Assembly: GCA_013815785.1 (NCBI GenBank)
Contig: JACDFO010000034.1
Location: 1 to 9,194, forward strand
Length of the DNA stretch: 9,194 nt
Reading direction: 5' to 3'
From: Candidatus Saccharimonadota bacterium
GTDB lineage: Bacteria; Patescibacteriota; Saccharimonadia; Saccharimonadales; JACDFO01
Numbering within the stretch: the first letter of the stretch is position 1; each line of letters begins with the position of its first letter. Both the position numbers and the translations under genes were made by a program. The notes under the pieces are model-generated. The model was given only the letters and a program-made list of their open reading frames with translations, had not been told where the DNA came from and made no database searches. Shown piece by piece: positions 1 to 6,278 of this stretch.

Positions 1-74
1 CATCAGCTAACCTCGAATTCGAAAAAGCCGCCGAATTGAGGGACATAATATCCGATATCAAAAAAAAGCTATAA
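1..74 (+). CDS. uvrB: UvrB C-terminal end (UVR motif), partial
   Basis: This is the last 23 codons of a gene that enters from the left edge, read in the frame starting at base 3 and ending with TAA at 72-74. The peptide contains NLEFEKAAELRD followed by a basic tail ending IKKKL. That is the UVR helical-hairpin motif, which in UvrB sits at the extreme C-terminus and binds UvrC during nucleotide excision repair. UvrC and the Clp/McsA adaptors also carry UVR motifs, but a motif ending a few residues before the stop fits UvrB best. No hairpin terminator is visible after the stop. The identity rests on about two dozen residues only. Confidence 0.78.
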   Translation, partial: SANLEFEKAAELRDIISDIKKKL

Positions 75-146
75 TCCAACCAACTTACCACCTTTTCAAA
101 CCGAGCAAAAGTAAGAAAATACCTATTTATCGTTGACGAATAGGGT

Positions 147-152
147 TATGCT
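147..152 (+). promoter_or_regulatory. Putative -10 box (TATGCT) for the exported protein gene
   Basis: TATGCT is followed by exactly 7 nt and then the ATG at 160, the same geometry as the -10 boxes before gatC and galU. It would start transcription at or beside the A of the ATG. No convincing -35 is seen at the right distance: TTGACG at 133-138 lies only 8 nt upstream of the -10. It is the weakest promoter call in the window. Confidence 0.35.
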
Positions 153-159
153 AGTAGGT

Positions 160-546
160 ATGAAGCAAATGGGAATTTTGGGGATTGTTTTGGTTTTTGC
201 GGTTGTGGCTTTATTGCCGGCGACTGCGGGTGCTGAGACCTTTAGTATTTCGCAGAACATCGAGGTGCGGGCTAGAGTAGCGGCCACGCATACGATTATT
301 TTGGATGACGACGACACGATTTTGGAGATATCTAGCAATACCACAGAAGAAGCTGTGCCTCGCGTTTTCCGCAACCTGATTGCTAAAGAAAGTGTTTTGC
401 CACTGACTGACGAAATATATGCACAATACCGGAAGCTTGTGCCGGAAGGCACCGGTCGAGCGGGTTTACTGTACAAATATTATCAATTCCCAATATTTTC
501 ATACCAACAGAAGTCTCACTTTACCGCACTAATTAGCCTACATTAG
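160..546 (+). CDS. Small exported protein of unknown function
   Basis: About 128 aa. I do not recognise the family. The N-terminus from ATG 160 is a good signal peptide: MKQMG, a hydrophobic core GIVLVFAVVALLP, then ATAGA followed by ETF, so signal peptidase I probably cuts near residue 25. The mature part is short, rich in beta-forming residues and contains a four-Asp run (DDDDT). In-frame starts also exist at 133 (TTG) and 148 (ATG). ATG 160 is preferred because it puts a Lys directly before the hydrophobic core and has a -10-like box 7 nt upstream. The last ~20 residues (from about QFPIFS) look less protein-like, so the end may be eroded. The gene converges on the hydrolase gene with 4 bp between stops. 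It is likely secreted or periplasmic-side; no function is assigned. Confidence 0.6.
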   Translation: MKQMGILGIVLVFAVVALLPATAGAETFSISQNIEVRARVAATHTIILDDDDTILEISSNTTEEAVPRVFRNLIAKESVLPLTDEIYAQYRKLVPEGTGRAGLLYKYYQFPIFSYQQKSHFTALISLH

Positions 547-550
547 CGAT

Positions 551-1669
551 TCAGTCTTGGACGATTGAGAGCTTGCGGCGGATGTGGGATAGGTCTAGGT
601 CTTTTGGTTGTGCGCCGTCGTGGAGTTGTTGGCCAATTACGTCGAAGGTGCGCATAACGTAGGCTTTGGTGCGTTTGTCGGCAATGCTGAGGTGAGCGCC
701 GGGGACGCCACGTACGTAAACGCCTGGGTGGTCTTCGTACAAAGCTTCCCATTTTTCTTTTTGGCCGGCTAAGTCGTTTGCATAAGCTACAATCAACATA
801 TCTTGATCTGTTGGTGTGTGGGGTGCAAACCTGCCGGCGTCGCCGTTGAGTAGTGAATCGGTGTGCGCAAATTCGTACGCAAGTGAGCGAGGCGAGAGGT
901 TGACGGTACTTGCGCCTGTTCCAGCCATATCAAAAAGGTTGCGGACAGCCAGGCGTGCAACGTTGCCGACTTCTTTGTTTGGTGTGGCTCTGAGTTCTTG
1001 GATGGTTTCTTTGCCCAATCCCTCTGCAAAGCATGGAGCAACAGGCATGGCAAATGTAACGTCTAGGCCACGCTCTCGCGCCATGAATACGAAGGGAAAC
1101 TGCACCATGGCACCACGCGAGTTGCCATGAATAAATACATACTCTTTATCGAGCTCCATGCCAAGATTTGGATATTGCAGGATTTCCAGCATGTTGTGGG
1201 CTTGTCGTGCCAGGCTTATGCTACGCATTTCTTGAACAGTTTTCCATGGTTTAAATAGGAATTGGCCTATTTCACGCACATATGAATCGCGCTCTTCGCC
1301 TACATGGCCAACCAGGATTGAGGGAAAACCAATAGCGCCAAACGCCCTCTGTGAGTGTTCGTTGAAGCCGTGTAGGTTGGTAAACCAGGCGGGTGTTTCT
1401 ATGATTGGGATGTCCGTAGCACGCTCTTTTGGCTCGCAAACATTCATGCCTAGTCTTGTGCCGTCGCTCATATTGACGCGGTATCGACTTAAGGCATTAC
1501 CCCATTCATCTATTTCTTCGGCCTTCTTGAATACTATGCTTTCTATGCCGACGTCAAACTGCCACGATTCTGGCAATAAAAAACCCTCGTTCTCACGAGG
1601 GTGTAATAATTCTTCGCTCATATTTTGGCCAGCAGTATGCAAGCCTTGATTTTGTTCCATGGTTGACAT
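551..1669 (-). CDS. Alpha/beta-hydrolase fold protein (putative serine hydrolase)
   Basis: 372 aa. FIHGNSRGA (residues 179-187) is a strand followed by a nucleophile elbow of the G-x-S-x-G type, giving Ser184. A late strand MLIVAYANDL supplies a candidate acid at Asp299, and GAHLS supplies His326, so Ser-Asp-His are in the order expected of an alpha/beta hydrolase. No signal peptide or membrane segment is seen, so it is probably cytoplasmic; the substrate cannot be told. The start at 1669 has a strong Shine-Dalgarno (AAGGAG at 1677-1682 on the minus strand, 7 nt before ATG). Residues 1-35 look like an extension before the fold, and codons 23-31 encode a perfect intrinsic-terminator hairpin. 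The gene is richer in G+C than the rest: 601-660 has 32 G+C of 60, whereas 6541-6600 has 17 of 60. That may reflect horizontal acquisition. It is transcribed divergently from gatC. Confidence 0.8.
   Translation of the reverse strand: MSTMEQNQGLHTAGQNMSEELLHPRENEGFLLPESWQFDVGIESIVFKKAEEIDEWGNALSRYRVNMSDGTRLGMNVCEPKERATDIPIIETPAWFTNLHGFNEHSQRAFGAIGFPSILVGHVGEERDSYVREIGQFLFKPWKTVQEMRSISLARQAHNMLEILQYPNLGMELDKEYVFIHGNSRGAMVQFPFVFMARERGLDVTFAMPVAPCFAEGLGKETIQELRATPNKEVGNVARLAVRNLFDMAGTGASTVNLSPRSLAYEFAHTDSLLNGDAGRFAPHTPTDQDMLIVAYANDLAGQKEKWEALYEDHPGVYVRGVPGAHLSIADKRTKAYVMRTFDVIGQQLHDGAQPKDLDLSHIRRKLSIVQD
1578..1602 (-). terminator. Intrinsic terminator/attenuator inside the hydrolase coding region
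   Basis: On the minus strand the stem ACCCTCGT, loop GAGA and stem ACGAGGGT form a perfect 8-bp hairpin with a GNRA-type tetraloop. It runs straight into a T tract (six Ts counting the last stem base), then ATT. The hairpin begins 67 nt after the A of the start codon and spells codons for HPRENEGF. The + strand reading has no T tract, so the signal points in the direction of hydrolase transcription. A second small inverted repeat, TGCCA-N6-TGGCA (1560-1575), lies just beyond. A ribosome following the polymerase would keep the hairpin from forming; without translation, a transcript of roughly 125 nt is expected. Confidence 0.7.
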
Positions 1670-1709
1670 GTTTTTTCTCCTTTGTATATGAGATTTTTCG
1701 CTTATGTCT

Positions 1710-1738
1710 ATCGTATTCCTATGACCGGTGTTTGTAAA
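1710..1738 (-). promoter_or_regulatory. Promoter of the hydrolase gene
   Basis: On the minus strand, -35 TTTACA (1738-1733), a 17-nt spacer and -10 TACGAT (1715-1710) resemble a housekeeping sigma promoter. Transcription would start near 1703, leaving a leader of about 34 nt with the AAGGAG Shine-Dalgarno. The -35 overlaps the left arm of the inverted repeat at 1730-1756. Confidence 0.55.
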
Positions 1739-1756
1739 TAGGCAAATATTACAAAC
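1730..1756. promoter_or_regulatory. Inverted repeat, candidate operator in the gatC/hydrolase divergent region
   Basis: GTTTGTAA (1730-1737) and TTACAAAC (1749-1756) are perfect 8-bp inverted arms separated by 11 nt, a total length of 27 bp. This geometry suits a dimeric DNA-binding protein. The left arm covers the hydrolase -35, and the right arm is about 21 bp upstream of the gatC -10, so a bound protein could affect both promoters. No regulator gene is adjacent. Confidence 0.4.
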
Positions 1757-1777
1757 TTAGTTCGGGCGTTTCTTCTG

Positions 1778-1783
1778 TATAAT
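1778..1783 (+). promoter_or_regulatory. -10 box (TATAAT) of the gat operon
   Basis: A consensus TATAAT directly preceded by TG, with 7 nt before ATG 1791. The predicted transcription start falls at about 1790-1791, so the gatC mRNA should be leaderless. The -35 region is poor (best is CTTAGT, 1756-1761, spacer 16). This box includes part of an in-frame ATG at 1782, which rules that ATG out as the translation start for this transcript. Confidence 0.65.
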
Positions 1784-1790
1784 GATACCA

Positions 1791-2084
1791 ATGGTGAAGT
1801 TATCCCACGAAGACGTATTAAAATTGGCCCGTTTGGCTCGATTGCAGCTAACTGACTCTGAAGTTACTCAGTTTAGTGGTGAAATCAGCGCTATTTTGGG
1901 CTACGTCGAACAACTGAAATCTGTTGATGTCGACAGCCTTATGCCTACTAGCCAGGTTACGGGACTCACAAATGTAATGCGCAAAGACGATATGCAAAAT
2001 TATGGTCCTACGCCAGCTGATTTACTCAAGAACGCTCCTGCTACCAAAGATGGTCATATTAAGGTCAATAGGATGCTCGCATGA
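1791..2084 (+). CDS. gatC: Asp/Glu-tRNA amidotransferase subunit C
   Basis: 97 aa from ATG 1791. GatC is the small subunit that wraps around and stabilises GatA and its contact with GatB in the tRNA-dependent amidotransferase. The N-terminus MVKLSHEDVLKLARLARLQL and the following helix ending in GYVEQLKSVDVD are typical of GatC, as is the MRKDD segment near the middle. An in-frame ATG at 1782 would add three residues (MIP), but its first bases lie inside the TATAAT promoter box, so 1791 is chosen. There is no Shine-Dalgarno, which fits a leaderless mRNA. The stop overlaps the gatA start as ATGA (2081-2084). Length is normal for the family. Confidence 0.93.
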   Translation: MVKLSHEDVLKLARLARLQLTDSEVTQFSGEISAILGYVEQLKSVDVDSLMPTSQVTGLTNVMRKDDMQNYGPTPADLLKNAPATKDGHIKVNRMLA

Positions 2085-3511
2085 GCCAGTGGTCTGCTAT
2101 TGCTGATATTGCTGAAAAAGTTCAAAAAGGAGAGCTGAAGGCGGAAAACTTGGTCGCCCAAGCCCTTAAGACTATTGAGGACAACCAAGATTTCAGTGCG
2201 GTAATTGCAACGATTGAAGACCGTGCCAAAGAACGTGCCATCGAAATTGATAATCGTGTAGAAAGAAACGAGGCTGTTGGTCGCCTGGCAGGAGTTCCAT
2301 TCATTGCCAAAGATAATTTTTTGACATTTGGATCGGAAACGACGGCAGCAAGTAATATTTTGAAGGGATTTGAAGCTCCGTACCAGTCAACTGCAATACA
2401 AAGGCTAGAAGCAGAGGGTGCTATATGTGTGGCCAAAGCCAACTTAGATGCTTTTGCTCATGGTTCTAGCACCGAAAATAGTGATTTTATGACAACCAAA
2501 AATCCGCACGATAAAACAAAAGTACCGGGTGGTTCATCTGGTGGAAGTGCGGCTTCGGTGATTCTGGATATGGCACCTTTTGCGCTGGGTACAGACACGG
2601 GTGGTTCAATACGGCTGCCGGCTGCCTTTTGTGGGGCAGTAGGCTATAAACCAACCTATGGTTTGGTGTCCCGTAGTGGGGTAGTGGCCATGGCAAGTAG
2701 TACGGATGTGATAGGCCCGCTAACGCGAACGGTAGAAGATGCGGCTGTCGTACTTGATGTTATAGCTGCAAAAGATGCCTTAGATGGAACAACCATCGAA
2801 CCCGAAGGAGATGGTTATGCTCTCAGCCCCGAGCTCTCAGCTCTCAGCTCAAAAAAGATAGGTGTTATCAAGGAATATATGAGCGATGGTATTGATGTAA
2901 AAGTGAAGGCGCAAATAGAAGCTGCGATTACGAAGCTTAAAGATGCCGGTGCTGAAATTGTTGAAGTTAGTTTGCCATCACTCCCATTAGCGCTAGCTTG
3001 CTATTACATTATTTGTCCTGCTGAAGTTAGTAGTAATCTTAGTCGCTATGACGGACAACGCTACGGTTTCTCACACCCAGAAGCAAAGAACTTAGATGAC
3101 AGCTATAATTTAACCCGAAGTGAAGGTTTTGGCACCGAAGCCAAGCGGCGCATCATGATTGGAACATACGTACTGAGTAGTGGCTATTACGATGCATATT
3201 ATAAGAAGGCGCAGCAGGTACGAACTAAACTGATTGATGAATTTAATAAAACATTTGAAACAGTTGATTTCTTATTGGGTCCTACCGCTCCGATGACTGC
3301 GTTTGAAATAGGTAAACATGCCAATGATCCGCTGGAAATGTATTTAACTGATATCATGACAGTTGCAGTGAATCTGGTAGGCGTTCCGGCGATAAGCATT
3401 CCGGCAGGAAAAATTGATAATATGCCCGTTGGCCTTCAGTTGATTGCACCACAGCACAAAGACCGCGACTTGCTTGGCTTGGCGTCACAAGTAGAAAGGA
3501 TTATTGCATGA
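2081..3511 (+). CDS. gatA: Asp/Glu-tRNA amidotransferase subunit A (amidase)
   Basis: 476 aa, close to the usual ~485. GatA hydrolyses glutamine and passes ammonia to GatB to amidate Glu-tRNA(Gln) or Asp-tRNA(Asn). It has the amidase-signature catalytic set: Lys77 in PFIAKDN, the cis-Ser Ser152 in PGGSSGGSAA, and the nucleophile Ser176 in GTDTGGSIRLP, at the same spacing as in characterised GatA. CYYIICPAEVSSNLSRYDG and the late GVPAISIPAG are also typical. The start overlaps gatC (ATGA) and has a TAGGA Shine-Dalgarno (2069-2073) 7 nt upstream, so translation is probably coupled. Oddity: around 2832-2850 (residues ~250-257, linker region) there is a short AGCTCTC tandem repeat. The 3' end overlaps the next gene by 4 bp. 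Confidence 0.96.
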   Translation: MSQWSAIADIAEKVQKGELKAENLVAQALKTIEDNQDFSAVIATIEDRAKERAIEIDNRVERNEAVGRLAGVPFIAKDNFLTFGSETTAASNILKGFEAPYQSTAIQRLEAEGAICVAKANLDAFAHGSSTENSDFMTTKNPHDKTKVPGGSSGGSAASVILDMAPFALGTDTGGSIRLPAAFCGAVGYKPTYGLVSRSGVVAMASSTDVIGPLTRTVEDAAVVLDVIAAKDALDGTTIEPEGDGYALSPELSALSSKKIGVIKEYMSDGIDVKVKAQIEAAITKLKDAGAEIVEVSLPSLPLALACYYIICPAEVSSNLSRYDGQRYGFSHPEAKNLDDSYNLTRSEGFGTEAKRRIMIGTYVLSSGYYDAYYKKAQQVRTKLIDEFNKTFETVDFLLGPTAPMTAFEIGKHANDPLEMYLTDIMTVAVNLVGVPAISIPAGKIDNMPVGLQLIAPQHKDRDLLGLASQVERIIA

Positions 3512-3954
3512 GATTAGAAATTATCGCGCTAATAGCAGGGATTTTTGTGCTACTACTATTTTTATTGGCAGTTTTTATACGCAAAGTTCCAAAAAGGCTA
3601 AAAGGCGACATGTATGCCGAAAGATGGAAAGTTCTTCAAGCACACTGCCGTGATAAAAAAACGTGGCCACTAGCAATAACCGAAGCCGATAAACTACTAG
3701 ACAAGGCGCTGAAACGTCGCAAGTTCAAAGGCAAGCGTATGGGGGAGCGAATGGTGTCTGCTCAGCGTAAGTTCACTAACAATGACGCTGTTTGGTTTGC
3801 ACATAATTTATGTAAAAAAGTTCTTACCGACCCCGATGCCCGCTTGCGCGAGGCAGACGTAAAGACTGCCTTACTTGGTTTCAGGCAAGCTCTTCGTGAC
3901 TTAGGCGCTTTAGAAAGCAGCGAATCAGTCGCAGCCAAGAAAGGCGAGAAGTGA
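3508..3954 (+). CDS. Membrane-anchored protein of unknown function embedded in the gat operon
   Basis: 148 aa; family not recognised. Residues ~4-24 form one strong transmembrane helix (IIALIAGIFVLLLFLLAVFI), followed at once by RKVPKRLKG. By the positive-inside rule the rest faces the cytoplasm. That domain is helical and basic (ALKRRKFKGKRMGERM), with many Lys/Arg, two Cys (C47, C101) and a charged tail ending in KKGEK. The start ATG 3508 overlaps the gatA stop (ATGA), with AAAGGA (3495-3500) 7 nt upstream; its TGA overlaps the gatB start GTG (GTGA, 3951-3954). It is therefore co-transcribed and probably translationally coupled on both sides. A role in tethering or regulating GatCAB at the membrane, or simply binding RNA, is possible but only inferred from position and charge. 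Confidence 0.85.
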   Translation: MRLEIIALIAGIFVLLLFLLAVFIRKVPKRLKGDMYAERWKVLQAHCRDKKTWPLAITEADKLLDKALKRRKFKGKRMGERMVSAQRKFTNNDAVWFAHNLCKKVLTDPDARLREADVKTALLGFRQALRDLGALESSESVAAKKGEK

Positions 3955-5402
3955 TATCAGCTGAAATTCGTAAAAAATATACCGTCACAATTGGTATTGA
4001 ATGTCATGTTCAGCTCAAAACAAAAACCAAATTATTTTCTGCTGCCGGAAACGATTCACGTGAAGCCGCCCCGAATACACACATTAGTCATATTGATCTA
4101 GGCATGCCCGGTGCGCTGCCGGTACTCAATGAAGCTGCTGTAGAACTTGGTATGAAGGCCGCTTTTGCGCTCGGTACAACTCCTCAAAAATTTAGTGAGT
4201 TCGACCGAAAGCATTATTTTTATCCCGACCTGCCAACCGGTTATCAGATAACTCAGTTTTATCATCCTATTATTATCGGTGGCGAAGTACGTATTGAAGT
4301 GGATGGTCAAGAAAAGATAGTAAAAATCCATGAAGCCCACTTAGAGGCTGATGCCGGCAAAAGTATTCATCCTCCCGGAAAAGATTATAGTTTGGTTGAC
4401 CTTAACAGGGCTGGAACACCTTTGCTTGAAATCGTATCTGAACCAGATATGCACTCCGCCGAAGAGGCAAAGGTTTATGCTAAAGAATTATATTTGCGTA
4501 TGCGTTACGCGGGTGTTTCTGAGGCGAATATGTATTACGGGAACATGCGATTCGATGTTAACTTATCGGTTAGTACAAACGATGTATTAGGCACGCGTAG
4601 CGAAACCAAAAACCTAAATAGCTTCCGCAGTATCGAACGGGCGATTGAGTTTGAGACAGAGCGCCAAATTGAGCTATTCGAAAAGGGCGAAAAGGTAGTC
4701 CAGGAAACAAGAGGATGGGATGACGCCAAGCAGCGAACATTTACACAGCGTAGCAAAGAAGAGGCGCATGATTATAGATACATGCCCGACCCTGATATCC
4801 CGCCACTCGTGTTGTCGGATGAAATGATTGAAAAAGTACGAAGTACTATGCCTGCGCTTCCTGGCGAGGTCCGTGAAAAGTTTATGGGTCTGCAGCTTGA
4901 CAGTTCTTCGGTCGATACATTGGTCGAGGAGATGCCAGCCGGACGTTTTGTGCTGACACTACTTGACAGCGGGTGTAAGACAGCTGATGTCAAGAGAGTG
5001 GCGAATTGGTTGACCAGTGAGGTTCAGGCTTTGGTTGCAAATGATAAAATTTCATGGGAAACAGCCAAACTTGACGTTGCAAATTTTAAGCAATTAGCCG
5101 AGATGACTAGTAGTAATAAAGTTAGTTCTACTGGGGCAAAAGCCATTTTGATTGATATGGTTCAAATCGGGGGTAGTCCGGCAGAAATTGCTGAAGCCAA
5201 AAACTTGCTACAAGTTTCTGATGAAGACGAGATAAATGACATCGTCAAACAGGTGCTTGCTGAGAATCCCAAAGCTGCTGAAGATGTACGAAACGGTGAA
5301 GCGAAAGCAATCGGGTTCTTAGTGGGCCAAATAATGAAAGCTAGTAAAGGCCAAGCTAATCCTAGCGTAGCCCAAGATCTTATTAAAAAACAGCTTAACT
5401 GA
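3951..5402 (+). CDS. gatB: Asp/Glu-tRNA amidotransferase subunit B
   Basis: 483 aa, normal length. GatB activates the misacylated aminoacyl-tRNA by phosphorylation and performs the amidation with ammonia from GatA. The N-terminal catalytic domain shows GIECHVQLKTKTKLFS (Glu17/His19 of the conserved GxExH), FDRKHYFYPDLPTGYQITQ, HLEADAGKSIH, VDLNRAGTPLLEIVSEPD, MRFDVNLSV, TKNLNSFRSIERAI and HDYRYMPDPDIPPL. The C-terminal third is the tRNA-binding GatB/YqeY domain and ends with AIGFLVGQIMKASKGQANP and a helix to the stop. The start is GTG 3951, overlapping the upstream stop, with AAGG (3941-3944) 6 nt before it. The last 8 bp overlap the convergent HD-domain gene, and no intrinsic terminator is visible at the end. 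Confidence 0.96.
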   Translation: MISAEIRKKYTVTIGIECHVQLKTKTKLFSAAGNDSREAAPNTHISHIDLGMPGALPVLNEAAVELGMKAAFALGTTPQKFSEFDRKHYFYPDLPTGYQITQFYHPIIIGGEVRIEVDGQEKIVKIHEAHLEADAGKSIHPPGKDYSLVDLNRAGTPLLEIVSEPDMHSAEEAKVYAKELYLRMRYAGVSEANMYYGNMRFDVNLSVSTNDVLGTRSETKNLNSFRSIERAIEFETERQIELFEKGEKVVQETRGWDDAKQRTFTQRSKEEAHDYRYMPDPDIPPLVLSDEMIEKVRSTMPALPGEVREKFMGLQLDSSSVDTLVEEMPAGRFVLTLLDSGCKTADVKRVANWLTSEVQALVANDKISWETAKLDVANFKQLAEMTSSNKVSSTGAKAILIDMVQIGGSPAEIAEAKNLLQVSDEDEINDIVKQVLAENPKAAEDVRNGEAKAIGFLVGQIMKASKGQANPSVAQDLIKKQLN

Positions 5403-6201
5403 CCTCACTATCTGTTCTGTGAATAAGACGTTTTATAAATGTGACTACTTCTTCACTAACTGCTACCCCACATTCAATCATTAGGCGGTTCATGTTGAGA
5501 TAAAAACTGGCTAGAAACCGGCTTGTGCCTAATGGGTGCTTATCGCTGGGATATAATTTTATATCGTTTCGGGTGTATTCGTTCAATATAGGCCAGCTAG
5601 AACGGACAAAGTCTGCTATGGAAATCGGTTTCCCATTATTGTTCCAAGTTTCTACTTCAAGACGAAAATTTTTGGTAGCTTCTTTGAATACACCATAATC
5701 TTGACCGGCGATATTGAACAGATCTGAGCGCCGAGTAATCACGGCTTCAATGCTGGGACAGTCTTCACCAAGCTTGGTCGCCATAATACACGTTTTTACC
5801 TTGTCTATGATATCTGGCCCAAAATCGAGACTCAGCATATTAATTTCAGTAATGTGACATGAATACTGTTCTTTGGAGTCGAAGCCCCTTACGACTTTCA
5901 GTTCGTCGGCTGTTTTGAAATGACTATATCCGGAATCGTGGCCTATAACCGCAAACGCTATAACTAATAAATCTGCATCAGGCTGTTCTGGTGCTTTCTT
6001 TTCTTGGTATTCATTAAAGAGTCGGTGTGCTTCTTGATAGCTTGTTTTTATATGCCACTCCCAATTATGGTAGGGCAAATTAGGTTCCTGAAATGCCTCC
6101 ATGGCATATGCAAACAGCTGGATCTGGGCCTGCTGGTCATGCAGCAGTTCATCATCGGGAATGAAGTCTGTTTCAGTTGGAAATAATTCTGAACTCAGCA
6201 T
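5395..6201 (-). CDS. HD-domain protein, putative metal-dependent phosphohydrolase
   Basis: 268 aa from ATG 6201. It has the four HD-superfamily metal ligands in order: His45 in LPYHNWEWH, His88-Asp89 in AVIGHDSGYS, and Asp160 in RRSDLFNIAG. The YHN...H and GHDSGY patterns match HD phosphohydrolases, which cleave phosphomonoesters or cyclic and other nucleotides; the substrate cannot be deduced. The C-terminal ~100 residues are helical and I do not recognise them. No signal peptide is seen, so it is probably cytoplasmic. The open frame extends to an ATG at 6249, but a TATAAT promoter box lies between that ATG and 6201, so 6201 is preferred. There is no Shine-Dalgarno. It overlaps the gatB 3' end by 8 bp and is divergent from galU across 77 bp. 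Confidence 0.8.
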   Translation of the reverse strand: MLSSELFPTETDFIPDDELLHDQQAQIQLFAYAMEAFQEPNLPYHNWEWHIKTSYQEAHRLFNEYQEKKAPEQPDADLLVIAFAVIGHDSGYSHFKTADELKVVRGFDSKEQYSCHITEINMLSLDFGPDIIDKVKTCIMATKLGEDCPSIEAVITRRSDLFNIAGQDYGVFKEATKNFRLEVETWNNNGKPISIADFVRSSWPILNEYTRNDIKLYPSDKHPLGTSRFLASFYLNMNRLMIECGVAVSEEVVTFIKRLIHRTDSEVS

Positions 6202-6211
6202 AGTTTGCTTG

Positions 6212-6239
6212 ATTATACGCTTATATTGTTGTATTGCAA
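6212..6239 (-). promoter_or_regulatory. Promoter of the HD-domain gene
   Basis: On the minus strand, -35 TTGCAA (6239-6234), a 16-nt spacer and a consensus -10 TATAAT (6217-6212) form the best-looking two-box promoter in the window. Ten nt separate the -10 from ATG 6201, so the leader should be about 3-4 nt with no room for a Shine-Dalgarno. Confidence 0.65.
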
Positions 6240-6262
6240 CTAATTTCAAACTGTTACTCTTA

Positions 6263-6271
6263 TGCTACAAT
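6263..6271 (+). promoter_or_regulatory. Extended -10 promoter of galU
   Basis: TGC followed by TACAAT (6266-6271) is an extended -10 (TGn). Seven nt then lead to ATG 6279, predicting a leaderless transcript. A weak -35 (TTTCAA, 6244-6249, spacer 16) may contribute. Confidence 0.6.
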
Positions 6272-6278
6272 TGCCATC

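Noticed and set aside
133..159. Starts TTG 133 and ATG 148 for the exported protein, and TTGACG 133-138 as a -35 box
   Set aside because: ATG 160 gives the better signal peptide. TTGACG is only 8 nt from the -10-like box, too near to pair with it.
475..498. Inverted repeat AAATATT/AATATTT as a terminator
   Set aside because: The stem is entirely A-T, has a 10-nt loop, lies within coding sequence and lacks a proper T tract.
816..1130. Open frame on the + strand opposite the hydrolase
   Set aside because: It is a shadow of the minus-strand gene: no ribosome site, no domain, and the minus frame has catalytic motifs. The same applies to the 1362-1649 + frame and the minus frames opposite gatA, gatB and dnaE.
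1782..1790. Upstream in-frame ATG as gatC start
   Set aside because: It overlaps the TATAAT -10 box, so it would lie upstream of the transcript; ATG 1791 gives a normal GatC N-terminus.
2082..5402. Alternative genetic code with UGA read as glycine
   Set aside because: TGA ends gatC, gatA, the embedded gene and gatB exactly at the expected family ends and in overlap junctions, so standard bacterial code 11 applies.
6202..6249. Longer N-terminus (16 residues) for the HD-domain protein
   Set aside because: A TATAAT/TTGCAA promoter lies within this stretch on the same strand, and ATG 6201 sits just behind it.
6234..6278. 15-residue N-terminal extension of galU
   Set aside because: The family N-terminus begins at ATG 6279, and the extended -10 promoter lies inside the extension.
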